From Actinernus sp. WN-2022 (lineage: Eukaryota > Cnidaria > Anthozoa > Actiniaria > Actinernidae): a DNA stretch of 64,000 nucleotides. Positions 24,636 to 37,006 of this stretch are shown here, one piece after another; within the stretch, counting starts at the first letter, position 1, and every line of letters starts with the position of its first letter. The stretch lies in the NCBI GenBank assembly GCA_030867875.1, contig JAOWCC010001634.1, positions 56,581,352-56,645,351 of the forward strand, given 5' to 3'. The notes below the pieces were generated by a model that was not told where the DNA came from, made no database searches, and worked only from the letters and a program-made list of their open reading frames with translations. A program made the position numbers and the translations under genes.

Positions 24636-26152
24636 AAATAATGTAGGATGAAATTGCGAAAAGATATTTTAGGATGGAATCAATAATACTATTCACATCA
24701 CTTCGACGTCCCTCAGTATTCTCTTCAGCTGCCGCATACTTAAAATGAGACCATGTATAAGCAAAGGAAAGGCTATAATTTCGGCGTAATATATATTCTC
24801 TAACAAGTAGTTCTCGCTGGTAATTCGCGACGCCTTCGATACTTGGAATATAGCTTGGCAAAACCGATAAACACAGCTTAAGCGTACCAAGTACAAATAA
24901 AGTACAACTAGAAAGTACTGACTGTCCACGCCATCTTTGCTGCAGACAAGAAGACCTCGTGTACAATTAAGCAACTCGGGATTTGGAACTCGGGATTTGG
25001 AACTCGGGATTTGGAACTCGGGATTTGGAACTCGGGATTAGCAACTCGGGATTAGCAACTCGGGATTAAGCAACTCGGGATTAAGAACTCGGGATTAAGA
25101 ACTCGGGATTTGGAACTCGAGATTAGAAGCTCGGGATTAGCAACTCGGGATTTGGAACTCGGGATTAGCAACTCGGGATTAGCAACTCGAGATTAAGAAC
25201 TCGGATTAAGAACTCGGGATTTAGAACTCGGGATTTGGAACTCGGGATTTGGAACTCGAGATTTGGAACTCGAGATTAGCAACTCAGGATTAGGAACTCG
25301 GGATTAGGAACTCGGAATTTGGAACTCGGAATTTGGAACTCGAGATTTGGAACTCGGGATACGATTTGGAACTCGGGATTAGCAACTCGGAGTTAGCAAC
25401 TCGGGATTAATAACTTTTTCTAATTTGTTCCCTAAAAAATTGTTTTTGAAAAAATACCTCGGGATTTCAAAAAATATAATCGTTTTTTGAATGGCCCTAA
25501 CAAGCCACCGTACATACCCGTCCGGTTAGTAAGTTTATGGAGCAACACATAATCCAGAGCCAGTTTTGAAGCTTCGCATCCATCGCCCCTCTTTCCGCTT
25601 TGTTGAAATCAAGTTGAATTCATGAGATGGAGTGACGAAAATCCGTGAGGAGCTGGAACCGAATCTAAATAGCATCGTGACGTCCACTGAGCCGAAAATA
25701 GATTGGCGTAGACAATCATAGGGTACGAGATCAGTTCTCTTAGGTGATGGTCTCTTGCTTCTCCCAACCAAGCATATCAAGCACACATTCTGAACTAGTA
25801 TCAAAACTCGATTTAGTTACTACTCTGGCAGCGCGGTTTTGCAGTTTCTGTAGTTTGTTGGATAGCTGTAGGGCTAAGCCATCCCAAACCGAGCTGCAAT
25901 ATTGAAAGTGAGGCTCTATTAAGGCTTTGTACATCTTTTCTGCAGTACCTATATCAATAAATGACCTAACTCTTTTTAGAGCACCAATGCCAGAGGTTTT
26001 TTTTTTAGAGATTTCATTGATATGCTTCGTCCAGCCTATTGATTTCCTTTTCTTCAATATGTATGGTGATTGGAGATTCATTTTGTGTTTGCAGTTTTTG
26101 ACGAGAGCCAATGATCATGAATTCAGTTTTGGCAACATTAAGACTAAGTTTA

Positions 26153-26349
26153 AGATTTTATATCATAACTACATATACATATATAATCGCCGTGACCCCA
26201 TAAAACGCACCAATACCCACGATTGCTCTCATCTGACTTGATAGCTCAGTTGGTAGAGCGCCAGACATGTAACCTGGAACTCGTTGGGTTCGAGACCCAC
26301 TTGGGTCAGATATTTTTTCTCTTTCCCTCGTACTTTACATCGCATTCTT
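26153..26349 (+). mobile_element. SINE-like insert with tRNA-like core
   Basis: A 197-bp insert interrupts the LINE RT and is flanked by TAAGTTTA on both sides (26145-26152 and 26350-26357). It holds a tRNA-like core at 26237-26310 with A box (TAGCTCAGTTGG), B box (GGTTCGAGACC) and a pairing acceptor stem. The anticodon loop reads CATGTAA (TGT) but lacks the universal T at position 33 and has a mismatched stem base, so it is not a working tRNA. Confidence 0.6.
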
Positions 26350-28175
26350 TAAGTTTATTTGCCTTGGGCCAAAGGTTGACATTGTTCAATTCGTCATTGA
26401 TTTTCCTTTGGAGGTCGTTTTGGCTTAAAGCATTGAAGCTTATGCTCGTATCGTCTGCATACATTCTAGGGAAACCTTCATTGAGACAGTTAGGTAGATC
26501 ATTAATATAGATAAGGAAAAGTAGAGGACCAATAATTGATCCTTGATGTACACCACGCGTTATGGGATGTGCACTAGACAGATATCCATTAACTGTGCAT
26601 TTTTTACTTCTCCAGTTTAGATAAGACTCAAACCAGGTCAAGGTGTTCCGGTCAACTCCATATTTGGCCAATTTTAGCATAACAATGTTATGGTCTATGA
26701 TGTCGAATGCTATTTTCAAATCGATAACGATTACACCATTTAGTAGACCTTTATCAAGGTAGCTTCAAGTAGAGCTGTTAATGTACTATGGAGTGATCGG
26801 AATCCTGACTGGTGATTAGTTAAAAGTTTATTATCATTGAGATATTTGTAGAGCTGATCATAGACTAATTTTTCAAAGATTTTGGCGATGATTGGTATGA
26901 CCGTTATCGGGCCATAGTTATTTAGATCGTTTTTAGGGCCTTTCTTATGTACGGGCTCTAGCTAGTTTCCATTCCGAAGGGAAAATTCCCAACAATAGGG
27001 ATTGATTAAATATATTTGTAAGAGAAGGAGCAACAATGTCTGCAGCTATTTTTATGAGTTTGCATGGAATTTTGTCTAGACCAGTGGCCTTTCTGACATT
27101 AATTTCATGCAATAGTTTACAGACATTATGAACCTCGATGTTTTTTAAAGATAATGACTTATTCGAAGATGGTATATAAGAAAGAGGATCCACGTCACAT
27201 GCACCTATCTTATGTGCCAAGTCACGGCCAACAGATGTGAAATGCGAGTTAAATGACTTGGCAATATCAGGCGATGAGTTAATAGTTAAATCACCTACTT
27301 TGATTTCCGAGATGCTTGATTGTTTACACTGTCGACTTTGAAGTTCATTAATGAGTTTCCAAGTTTTTTTAGGATCGTTTTTGGTACATTCGAGATTACT
27401 TATAAAGTAATTACGTTTAGCTTCCTTAATAGTACTATTAACAACATTCCTAGCTTTTTTGAATTGTTCCCATTCATTTTGGTCATTTGACGACACCACT
27501 TTTCTTTTTAAAAGGTCTCTTTTGTGTATTTTGCGAGTTAAATCCTGAGTAATCCACGGGGACCTTTTTTTGGAAGTTCTTTTGTTTCTTATAGGAGCAT
27601 GGTTATCAATAGTACTCATTAAGAGTTCTTTCCAAGAATCCCACATATCATTAGGGTTTGTATGCTCTGAGATTTTACACGAGCTCTTTTGTTGTAGGTC
27701 CTTGAGAAAAGACTCCTTATTAAAATTCTTAAGCTGTCTCACTTCAATAGTTTTGTGGACATTGGATCGTGGATAGCCAATTTTGCGCGTAATAAAAATT
27801 AATGAGTGGTCACTGATACCAAGGTGGACGACGCCAGAATTTGATACTTTCTCCGAACAGTTTGTAAGACACAAATCAATTAAAGTTTTCGATATAGGCG
27901 TTGTCCTCGTTGGTTCAATGACCATCTGTGTCAGTCCATAGATGTCCATAATGTTAAGTAGATTTGAAGAATTATAGTCAGGTGGATCTAATGCCAAATT
28001 ACAGTTCAGATCACCTAGTAAATAAAACTCTAAATTTAGAGCATCGAATTTGTCAATTAACTCCTCGAAAGTTGAAAACAATTCTGTGGGAGACTGTGGA
28101 GGCCTATACCAAGTACTCACATCAAAAGACTTAGATCGAGGCTTGACAATTTCAACAGTAAGGCATTGGAGTTAA

Positions 28176-30112
28176 GGTGGCCCGCGGCTATTTATTTTGG
28201 CAACGGGGGTCTTTTTAAATTGCGTTTTTGAACAGCTAAACATTATCCGATTTCCGAGATTTTTTGATTTTTTAATAAAGAATCCTCGAATGTTATAAAA
28301 AGTACAATTAGAAAGTGATTAATAGAGAATTGCTGAAGATATAAGCGATTTTCGAAAACGTTGTTTTTTAGGAAAGAGCGTATATTTCAAAACCCAAAAG
28401 ATGGATTTGTTCCATTTTACTTTCAACGAGTGCCCAACCTCCAAGGTCTGTGACAGGCAAGTTTCAGGTTTATCGGCACCATAGAAGTTTCTCAGCAAAC
28501 GGCTGATCAATTTTAACCTTAAAATGTTATGCTCAGGCATCTGGTTCAACTGCCGGAAAAATATTACAGTAATAATTAAATCGTACATACCATATGGAAG
28601 TTCAATACCACTTGAAACTTCTGTGCCAAAGTCAAGAAGATCGGAAAACTGCAACTAACGTTATGCGGCGAACGAAGTAATACAGGTTATTGCTGAATAT
28701 TTGCGAAATACGAGAAATTTGTATTCTTTCGGCATAAAAAAAATCACTAGTTTGTTTTTCTTAAGTTTCTAATATGACTTACAGTAGCATATTTTAAAGT
28801 ACCTTACCGAGTTTCAGCGCGCTTTGACCATACGCTTTTGAGAAATAAAGGCTGTAAACTTCAGCTTGTGTGAGACTTCTAAAATCTAAATGCTTGGAAA
28901 ACCCCTCATGTTAGCTAATTTATTCAATGAGTTTGTTTTGAATTTCCGCACGGGTTCTGCCACTTGGGAATCGCGAGGCAAGGAATAATTAAAATTATTG
29001 TTGAAATTAAAATTAGGATTACATTGTAATTCATGCGACTGTGTGCAGTAACCCATGCAAGTGTGACAACTAACACGCAAATCCTGGCTAAAATAGTGTT
29101 CGTTTCAAATAAGGGACAGTTATTCAAAATAAAAGTTAAAAAAGATCCGTACCGTCGAGAAAAAAAATGAATAAAAAGCAGTATTATGCTTTTGATACCG
29201 GCTCTGATACTCCTTGGCACCAAAACATTAGGCTCAGCCTGGACTATTATTACAAACTTGCAAAATTAATCCTCATTTTAATTTCAACATTAATTTTAAT
29301 TATTCCTTGCCTCGCGATTCCCAAGTGGCAGAACCCGTGCGGAAATTCAAAACAAACCCATTGAATAAATTAGCTAACATGAGGGGTTTTCCAAGCATTT
29401 AGATTTTAGAAGTCTCACACAAGCTGAAGTTTACAGCCTTTATTTCTCAAAAGCGTATGGTCAAAGCGCGCTGAAACTCGGTAAGGTACTTTAAAATATG
29501 CTACTCTAAGTCATATTAGAAACTTAAGAAAAACAAACTATTGATTTTTTTTATGCCGAAAGAATACAAATTTCTCGACTTTCGCAAATATTCAGCAATA
29601 ACCTGTATTACTTCGTTCGCCGCATAACGTTAGTTGCAGTTTTCCGATCTTCTTGACTTTGGCACAGAAGTTTCAAGTGGTATTGAACTTCCATATGGTA
29701 TGTACGATTTAATTATTACTGTAATATTTCTCCGGCAGTTGAACCAGATGCCTGAGCATAACATTTTAAGGTTAAAATTGATCAGCCGTTTGCTGAGAAA
29801 CTTGTATGGTGCCGATTAACCTGAAACTTGCCTGTCACAGACCTTGGAGGTTGGGCACTCGTTGAAAGTAAAATGGAACAAATCCATCTTTTGGGTTTTG
29901 AAATATACGCTCTTTCCTAAAAAACAACGTTTTCGAAAATCGCTTATATCTTCAGCAATTCTCTATTAATCACTTTCTAATTGTACTTTTTATAACATTC
30001 GAGGATTCTTTATTAAAAGTTCAAACAATCTCGGAAATCGGATAATGTTTAGCTGTTCAAAAACGCAATTTAAAAAGACCCCCGTTGCCAAAATAAATAG
30101 CCGCGGGCCACC
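28176..30112. mobile_element. 1.94-kb TTAA foldback element
   Basis: Arms of about 850 bp (28176-29020 and 29262-30112) are inverted copies starting GGTGGCCCGCGGC. TTAA flanks both ends (28172-28175 and 30113-30116). The LINE endonuclease reading resumes beyond it. The mirrored 111-codon and 61-codon frames in the two arms are not convincing genes. Confidence 0.85.
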
Positions 30113-30457
30113 TTAATCCGAATTTAGATCTTCACGGATTTGGAAATTTATATTGCTCCGGATATACATGCAGACACTACCGCCGTTTCTGCCATACAAT
30201 TCATACAAACACGCGTTTTTTTTTGCCAATACATTATATATGCAAATATATATGCAAATATATAAATGACGTCAGTGTTTACAAACAGTAAGTTTACAAA
30301 CAGTAAGTATCGCAGCCATTTTTTTTGCCCCTTGGTTGTGCAAGGCAGGTTTGTTTCCTTTGATATTTTGCGTTCCAGGATTTATATTTTTTATTTTGGA
30401 CTACCCTTCTTCAGATTTCGGCCATCCCTTCATGTAGGACGACACGAATTGCTACCA

Positions 30458-30540
30458 AATTGTATTCTATTGTATTGTATTGTGTTGCGTTCTATTGTTG
30501 TATTGAATTGTATTGTGTTGTATTCTATTGTATTTTTGGT
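30458..30540. repeat. ATTGT-type microsatellite
   Basis: Imperfect repeats of ATTGT/GTATT units over about 80 bp. Confidence 0.7.
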
Positions 30541-30600
30541 AAAATTCGTGTCATCCTACATAAAGGGATTGCCCAGATTTCTGATGGTGTGTTCCCAATA

Positions 30601-31040
30601 GACCAGTTCGCGGTAAATTCCGACGGTTTGAAAGGGGTGCAAACATGGCGCGAAATACAGTGTTTGTATGGGAATCGATGGGAATCCGATGCCAAATAAA
30701 TAAAATCCGTAAAATCGAATTTCTGAAATATTCTTCAGATACAAACTTAAGATACCAGGTAAAAGATTAACATATCGAAATTTGAGGGATGTAGCTGTGC
30801 TGGGAAGCATGCAATTATGTTTTCAGTTTTCCATACATTGTCTGTAAAAACGAGTCAAATTCCGCGTGAAAATTTACAGACAATGTATGGTATCTTAAGT
30901 TTTTATCTGAAGAATATTTCAGAAATTCGATTTTACGGATTTTATTTGGTATTGGATTCCCATCGATTCCCATACAAACACTGTATTTCGCGCAATGTTT
31001 GCACCCCTTTCAAAATGTCGGAATTTACCGCGAACTGGTC
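30601..31040. mobile_element. 440-bp palindromic MITE (TA-flanked)
   Basis: Ends GACCAGTTCGCGGTAAATTC and their inverse, with arms of about 190 bp and TA at both edges (30599-30600, 31041-31042). This fits a Tc1/mariner-type non-autonomous element. Confidence 0.65.
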
Positions 31041-31042
31041 TA

Positions 31043-32290
31043 TGAGATTGAAGATGAAATACACTTTCGTTTGAAATCCTCTTAGTAATAACGAAAGGGA
31101 AGAATTATTAGCTGAACTTAGCAGTCCTTAGGAGTGGCCGGTAGCGCGGTGACTTTCATTCTCTGCTCCCCTAGTGTATATGTAATTTCATAGTTTTGTT
31201 TTTCTCGTATGTAAATTAAAGAAGTTAACCTTTAATTTTACTGTAAACACTACTTCTTCATGTAACACATGTTTACAATTTAGTCTGCTGTTCTGTTATA
31301 CTGCAGGTTCCGAGTACTAATAGATGATTGTCTCAAATGTATGTTTATATTTGTACCATATTATAAGTTGTATCCTGTCCATCCTGTGATGGAGCTATCA
31401 CTATATTTCTCTACTGTTCCTTCTACCCTGCGGCTCTTTATCGCAGCTCGCTGACTCGCGGCTCTTTCTCCGCGGCTGTTCTCTCTGGAAGTCATGTTAA
31501 TTGTATTCGTGGTCAACTTTATCTGCTGTTCTTGCTATACATGATGAGCCATTACGAGTCCATCTTGGTATTTGTTGGATTAAAGATTATTAACTGAATT
31601 AAATGCCTGTTAGTTATCTCTAATTAAAAGCTTTACCCTCATTCCCAAAACTTCAGTCTGCTCATTATATTACAGAACTATAAAGGGAATTGTTGAAAGT
31701 CTTTAATTTCTCGAACCAAAAACTCGGCCGTGAGAGGTTTCTTGTTTAAGTTTACCTCGAGAGTTGAATATTGCTTGGCTTATCATAAATTAATTATGTG
31801 CTGAGTGTGTATTTCTGGCTTCGGTTGGCGAGTGACATGCAGTGTTGCTCTCACAGTTCAGGAGTTCAGATGTCTTCAGACTTCGAAAGAGGATAGTAAC
31901 CCATAACTGCTCAACCACAGTATATGTATTTGCTAGTAAATCGCTCAGGTATACTTCACGTATAAATCAGCTATTCAGTATCGTATCGAGACCTGTGTAC
32001 GTTACACAGGTAGATCGGTAAACCAGCCAAAAACACCGTCGAAAATATTTTAGTGTTGGCCTACCGATCACGGTGTTTGCGTTGGTATGTATTATGACCG
32101 AGAGTAAAATGAAATGTGATGAAATGTGGCATAAAACCTACGAAACGTACCTCAAACCAGAATAGCGTCCGCGACTGGACTGGAGAGAAATCTATTAGCG
32201 CCAACAATTAATGCATAATTTAACCCATGCGCAAAAATTTTGTTGCACCGAACAAAAAAAAACAAGAGCCCATCTGGGCTTTCACTCGGG
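31043..32290. repeat. Direct repeat, copy 1
   Basis: Starts TGAGATTGAAGATG and ends in an A-run at about 32256-32270. It matches 32291-33360 at most positions but has extra segments, for example about 31430-31500. No ORF. The A-rich end could mark a retroposed unit. Confidence 0.75.
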
Positions 32291-33360
32291 CCACATGAGA
32301 TTGAAGATGAAATACACTTTCATTTGAAATCCTCTTAGTAATAACCAAAGGGAAGAATTATTAGCTGAATTTAGCAGTCTTTAGGAGTGGCCGGTGGCGC
32401 GGTGACTTTCATTCTCTGCTCCCCTAGTATATATGTAATTTAATATTTTTGTTTTTCTCGTATGTAAATTAAAGAAGTTGACCTTTTAATTTAAACACTA
32501 CTTATTCATGTAACACACGTTTACAATTTAGTCTGCTGTTCTGTTATACTGCAGGTTCCGAGTACTAATAGATCATTGTCTCAAATGTATGTTTATATTT
32601 GTACCATATTATAAGTTGTATCCTGTCCATCCTGTGATGGAGTTAGCTATGTCAATTTGTGTGCCTCTATGTAACTTGATCTGCTGTTCTTGCTATACAT
32701 GATGAGCCATTACGAGTCCATCTTGGTATTTGTTGGATTAAAGATTATTAACTGAAATACCTGTTGGTTATCTCTAATTAAAAGCTTTACCCTCATTCCC
32801 AAAACTTCAGTCTGCTCATTATATTACAGAACTATAAAAGTAATTGTTGGAAGCCTTTAATTTCTCAAACCAAAACCTCGGCCGTGAGAGGTTTCTTGTT
32901 TAAGTTTACCTCGAGAGTTGAATATTGCTTGGCTCATCATAAATTAATTCTGTGCTGAGTGTGTATTTCTGTCACTTCGCGGTGACAGTGTTGCTCTCAC
33001 AGTTCAGGAGAGTAAATCGCTCAGTATACTTCGATATATTAAAATATCAGCTATTCAGTATACCTGTGTATTAAACGTACACAGGTCTCGATACGAGATT
33101 GGTAAACCAGCGAAAAACACAGTCGAAAATATTTTAGTGTTGGCCTGCCGATCACGGTGTTTGCGTTGGTATTATGACCGAGAGTAAAATGAAATGTAGC
33201 ATAAAACCTACGAAACGTACCTCAAAGTTCAGGAGTTCAGAATAGCGTCCGCAGAATCTGGCGACTGGACTGGAGAGAAATCTATTAGCGCCAACAATTA
33301 ATGCATAATTTAACGCATGCGCAGAAATTTTGTTGCACCGAACAAAAAAAACGGCCTGCA
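32291..33360. repeat. Direct repeat, copy 2
   Basis: Second copy of the 31043 unit in the same orientation, also ending in an A-run (33343-33351), with several small deletions relative to copy 1. Confidence 0.75.
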
Positions 33361-33440
33361 GATTTAGACTCGTGCCTGCCACAGGCAGCCCGAGTAAAAA
33401 CGGCCTGCAGATTTAGACTCGTGCCTGCCACAGGCAGCCT
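33350..33440. repeat. Short tandem duplication (~47 bp)
   Basis: AACGGCCTGCAGATTTAGAC and the following ~25 bases occur twice in a row. Each unit contains a small palindrome (GCCTGCCACAGGC). Confidence 0.7.
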
Positions 33441-35095
33441 GTGGTACGAGGTCGAGTGAGCGGACGACCTCGTACCGTCTGAAAATCAGGCTAATCGACA
33501 ATGCGATGTGTTTCATTGGCACAATTCATTGGCAGTCTCTAGGATAAATATAACCAGAGTTATTAAGAATTTAATTTTCTATGACGTCATTTCTGATGAC
33601 GTCATATCTACTCTGTAATATATATAAAAGACCATGCATATTGCGGCTTCTTAGTGTTTTAGAAGTATACTTCTTTACTAAAATCTCCAAAATCCTTGCA
33701 TATCTATTTTTGCAAGATGTTTTCAAATATATATGAAGTCATAATGACGTTTAGCGTTTTTTGCACTGTCATTTTAAAGCATTTAGACTAAAAAAATCTA
33801 AAAACATACGATTTTGGGTACTTAATCCCTCTTTAAGTTGCTAGATAGTAATGCTTAAATGCTCTATACTGTAAAAGTAGTTTGAAGAAAACCATTTTAT
33901 AAATGGCGGGAAAATGATCAAAATTCAAAATTGAATTACTTTTCTCCAGGAGCCCATTACTACTTTTCGGGTTTTCGATAACTTTCTTCTCAACAAGATG
34001 GCAATTCAAACATATGAAACCTATTATAAATGGATTAATGACGTAATTGTGACGTCATCAAGATGTGCACGGTAATGCAAATCATCGGATTCTGTTTTGT
34101 TTACCCTTCTCAATCTTCCCACGAAAATTGAAGTTTCGAAAATATAGAAACCTGCTCAGTTTTGACCGGATTTGTGCCCACCGTGGAGAAATGATAGCGG
34201 AAACAATTTTAAAACGGCCTAACACCCCTGAACTTTATTTGTGCGAGTGTTACATCAACAAATCTAGTTGGGAGAAACCACATAAGATAGGCTACTTTTA
34301 ATTCCCGTTATTTTTGTGCTACATACCAAACATTAATACCTTCTAAAAAGAATAATATATTTAAAGCTAAACGGTGACCCAGGTCCCGCTCGGCCAAGCA
34401 AAAAGCGAGAAAAAAAACCCGCCTTAACCCCCCATAGAACTTGCCCAATACATCAAGATGTGTTTTGGTTGGGCGAAATTACAAAAGATAGGCTGTCTTT
34501 TATTTCATTAACTATTTGCGACATAACAAGCATTAATTAATTACTTAATGATTATATTATTTCTATGATTATCGTTAGGAATTATTATTATTAAATACAT
34601 ATAGTATGAGCGTATTATAGAATATAATTCTAGCTTTCAATGGTGTCAATTTACTACGAACCTTGGAACATATTATTCTACATGATCCTCCCATGGCACA
34701 AGTCAAGTTCTCATTGCATTTGATAGTACTAACTCACGAGCATGATGTAAAACAACGAATACTATCTAGGCATACCATCTGCGAAAATGGTAATGCCATG
34801 CTCTGAATTTCTAACGAGACCTGAATCAACTATAGTCAGGACCCGGCTAATCCACTGACATCGAATTGGAATTTAGCATGTTGGTTTTTGTGGAGGGAGA
34901 AAAACCGGAGAAACACCCGCGAGAAAAACCCTCGGAGCAAGGGCGAGATACCAACAAAATTAGATCCTAATTCCATTGTTTTCTTTTGTTTCTATTTGAC
35001 TATTAGTATTACATACTGACTCATTAATTTAGTTTTGTTTCACGGGTTAAGTAAAATCACTAAAACTTTTACACGTCATCGTGTATTTTACAAGG
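33441..35095. other. No gene recognised
   Basis: AT-rich DNA with scattered TGACGTCA-like palindromes (33580-33610) and no coding frame that resembles a family. The pre-insertion target of Polinton B lies at its right edge. Confidence 0.5.
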
Positions 35096-35345
35096 ATGGC
35101 AGTAGTATATAATATGGGGGTTCTGGCGCAGCACGGCTGGGAACCACTATGATCTGGCGCAGCACGGCTCAAGGGGTTCTAGCGCAAGAATGTTGTCCGC
35201 CAAATATGTTATCCCCCAGCCATTGAGTAGCCAGACCTCGAGCCATAGGCTTTCGACATGCATAGAAATCATGTATATACTTAGAATACCTATTAGAGAG
35301 ACGTGTAACTATAAATGGTATACCTAAGGTGTTAAAAATACCAAC

Positions 35346-35624
35346 ATGCGTGGAAAGGATGCTTGTAAATGGTTGGAGAGAGTACCCACTGTGACAAGTC
35401 GTGTATGGATACATACTGTAAGGTTCACCTCAAGAAACAGACAGGGAAGACCACTTCCAAAGCCTTGTCGTGGGTGTGGGAAGGGTATCCAGAGCACTCT
35501 TCTCATTTGTGTTGATTGTGGCTCAGGGTTTTTACGCGTAAAGCTCTTTAGGAAGGAACGGAAGGCAAAGCAGCAGCATAAGGTGGTAATGCGAGAGTTG
35601 TTACACATTCGAATTCCTATTTAG
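35346..35624 (+). pseudogene. Polinton Cys-rich zinc protein relic (left TIR copy)
   Basis: MRGKDACKWLERVPT... is followed by LPKPCRGCGKGIQS and LICVDCGSG. The CxxC pairs line up with the intact protein at 57462-57881 (CLTCGRGC, CAKCG). The gene lies inside the TIR, so it is mirrored at 40290-40509. The first Cys cluster is scrambled by a frame change near 35390. Confidence 0.65.
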
Positions 35625-35771
35625 AGAAAAACACCATATGAGTATATACGTGGAAACATGACTACCATGGATGAGTACATCGAGCAGCTGCTCGCAGAAA
35701 TGCCGCTGAAACAGCAATCAGGGCCTTTCCAGGGTGTTGTTCACAACATCCTGGACGAACCGAGCCCGGTT

Positions 35772-37006
35772 CTACGAGGGCGCCATTAGTATGCTATATC
35801 TTGGAGCCCACCATTCAATATCATGGGCATCAGCCAGTACATATGTGTGCATGTTTACGGTCCTTACACCACCACTTCTATGTACGCGAAGCTGGATGTC
35901 CTTCCCGCTGCCGACCTGGGCAAGCCCATCTCCGTGGATTTCGGGATCGTGCACGGTCTTGCAGTCAACCAAGATGGCAAACTTATCTTTGTAGAATTTA
36001 CTGGGGGTCATGGCCGTTGGTAAATCACCCCTTTTTGAGGTCTCCCAGAAGTCTGGTGTCAGCATACCTGTGGGATACAGGTGGTTGGGAATACCATTAA
36101 CATCGACCTCACTTTGGACACCCCGGGGTTCACGAAGTTTTCACTGTCTCGGGTTCCAGCTGCGTGGGGCTCTACAAACAAGAGGAGCGGACCCGTAAGG
36201 GATCGCCGGGGTACGTTCACGTTTTCTGAGATGAGCGTGCCCGAAGCCTTATTTACCGATCCGGTCTTGAAGTGGTTGGGATGCTTGTAGAGAAACAGGG
36301 TGCCGGCTGCGTACCCACCCTCCGCCTCCATAGGCAAACGTTCCGCGTCCTCGATTACTGCATACTCCAGCTCGATGGTAGTCAGCTTGTACGTGCCGAT
36401 CTTAGTGGAGTCTCCCCCGACCACGATGTCGTTAGCTATTGCTAGTGTTAACTCCACCTGAATGGTCTCACGAAGTGCGTGTGGGTACAGAACATCATGC
36501 TTCGTGAGGATGTCGATGTCCAGCGGGATTCTGTACTTCATATGCTGTGACCAGCGTGACGTCGGCAGCAACCGCGCCCTGGTCTCCATCCTTAGAGCAA
36601 ATCTTATTTACCTCTGTGGACTGAATACCTTGCTGTACCCGAGCATCTCGGTCCTCGACCGAAAGATAGAGGTCGGCGTATACTTGAAGCAGGTCCGGGC
36701 GGGCCGTATCTTCCAGGATTTCTGCCCCCATCTTGACGACCCTGCGTGAAACCAGGCAACGCCCGACATGGCAACCACACGGTTGTAAGCATGACCACCG
36801 GATAACCCTAGGTCGCACCGAAGTGCAAGACTTCCTGGGACCAGGACAATATTTTTCCTAGCTTGGGGACCTCGACGTACAGTTTCGCCGGGATTCGCGC
36901 TCGAAGGGTTGAATGTCTGCCGCCTATACAGGATACGCTTGGCTTTGAGCCCGCGGACATTCCGTGGGATTAAGGTTGGATCAAGTTTCTTTGAGGTGTG
37001 GGCCAT
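35772..37006 (-). pseudogene. Polinton major capsid protein relic
   Basis: Frame pieces 37084-36608, 36589-36059 and 36065-35772 follow the intact capsid gene at 50077-51312 in order. They share LIPRNVRGLKAKRILYRRQT, FNPSSANPGETV, KYRIPLDIDILTKHDVLYPH, STKIGTYKL and YVLADAH. Frameshifts lie near 36600-36790 and 36060-36090, and further small changes occur between. The relic is far more GC-rich than the intact copy, so B comes from a different Polinton lineage with other base composition. Confidence 0.75.

Larger units (their letters stand above)
21180..25512. mobile_element. 4.3-kb foldback element with opposing 14-bp arrays
   Basis: The ends TACGGTGGCTTGTTAGGGCC (21180) and their inverse (ending 25512) match over about 50 bp. 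The first 16 bp are duplicated on the left, from 21164. Internal arrays of a 14-bp unit (ATCCCGAGTTCCAA / ATCCCGAGTTGCTA) occur at 22932-23222 and, inverted, at 24970-25410. No transposase is seen, and the target duplication is unclear (catacc-like). An 868-bp MITE is nested inside. Confidence 0.65.
25740..30240 (-). pseudogene. LINE (endonuclease-RT), split by two insertions
   Basis: Read right to left: an endonuclease start at about 30240-30117 (GRNGGSVCMYI), then, beyond the TTAA foldback, the frame 28120-26945 with STWYRPPQS, FYLLGDLNCNL and LGISDHSLIF (APE endonuclease signatures) and the RT entry (RKATGLDKIPCKLI). Frame 26719-26306 has RGVHQGSIIGPLLFLIYIND and RMYADDTSI (catalytic YADD). 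Frame 26111-25740 has the post-RT region (FQYCSSVWDGL, LQKLQNRAARVVT). Frameshifts lie at about 26720-26945 and 28140. It is a long but dead copy, of CR1/Jockey-like type by eye. Confidence 0.85.

Noticed and set aside
26237..26310. tRNA-Thr (TGT) gene
   Set aside because: The anticodon loop lacks T33 and the stem is mismatched; it lies inside a flanked insert, so a SINE-like relic is more likely.
28319..29819. Paired ORFs beginning MQFSDLLDFGTEV
   Set aside because: They are mirror images in the two arms of a foldback and match no family.
35801..36749. Plus-strand ORFs over the capsid relic
   Set aside because: They are antisense to the minus-strand capsid homology and resemble nothing.
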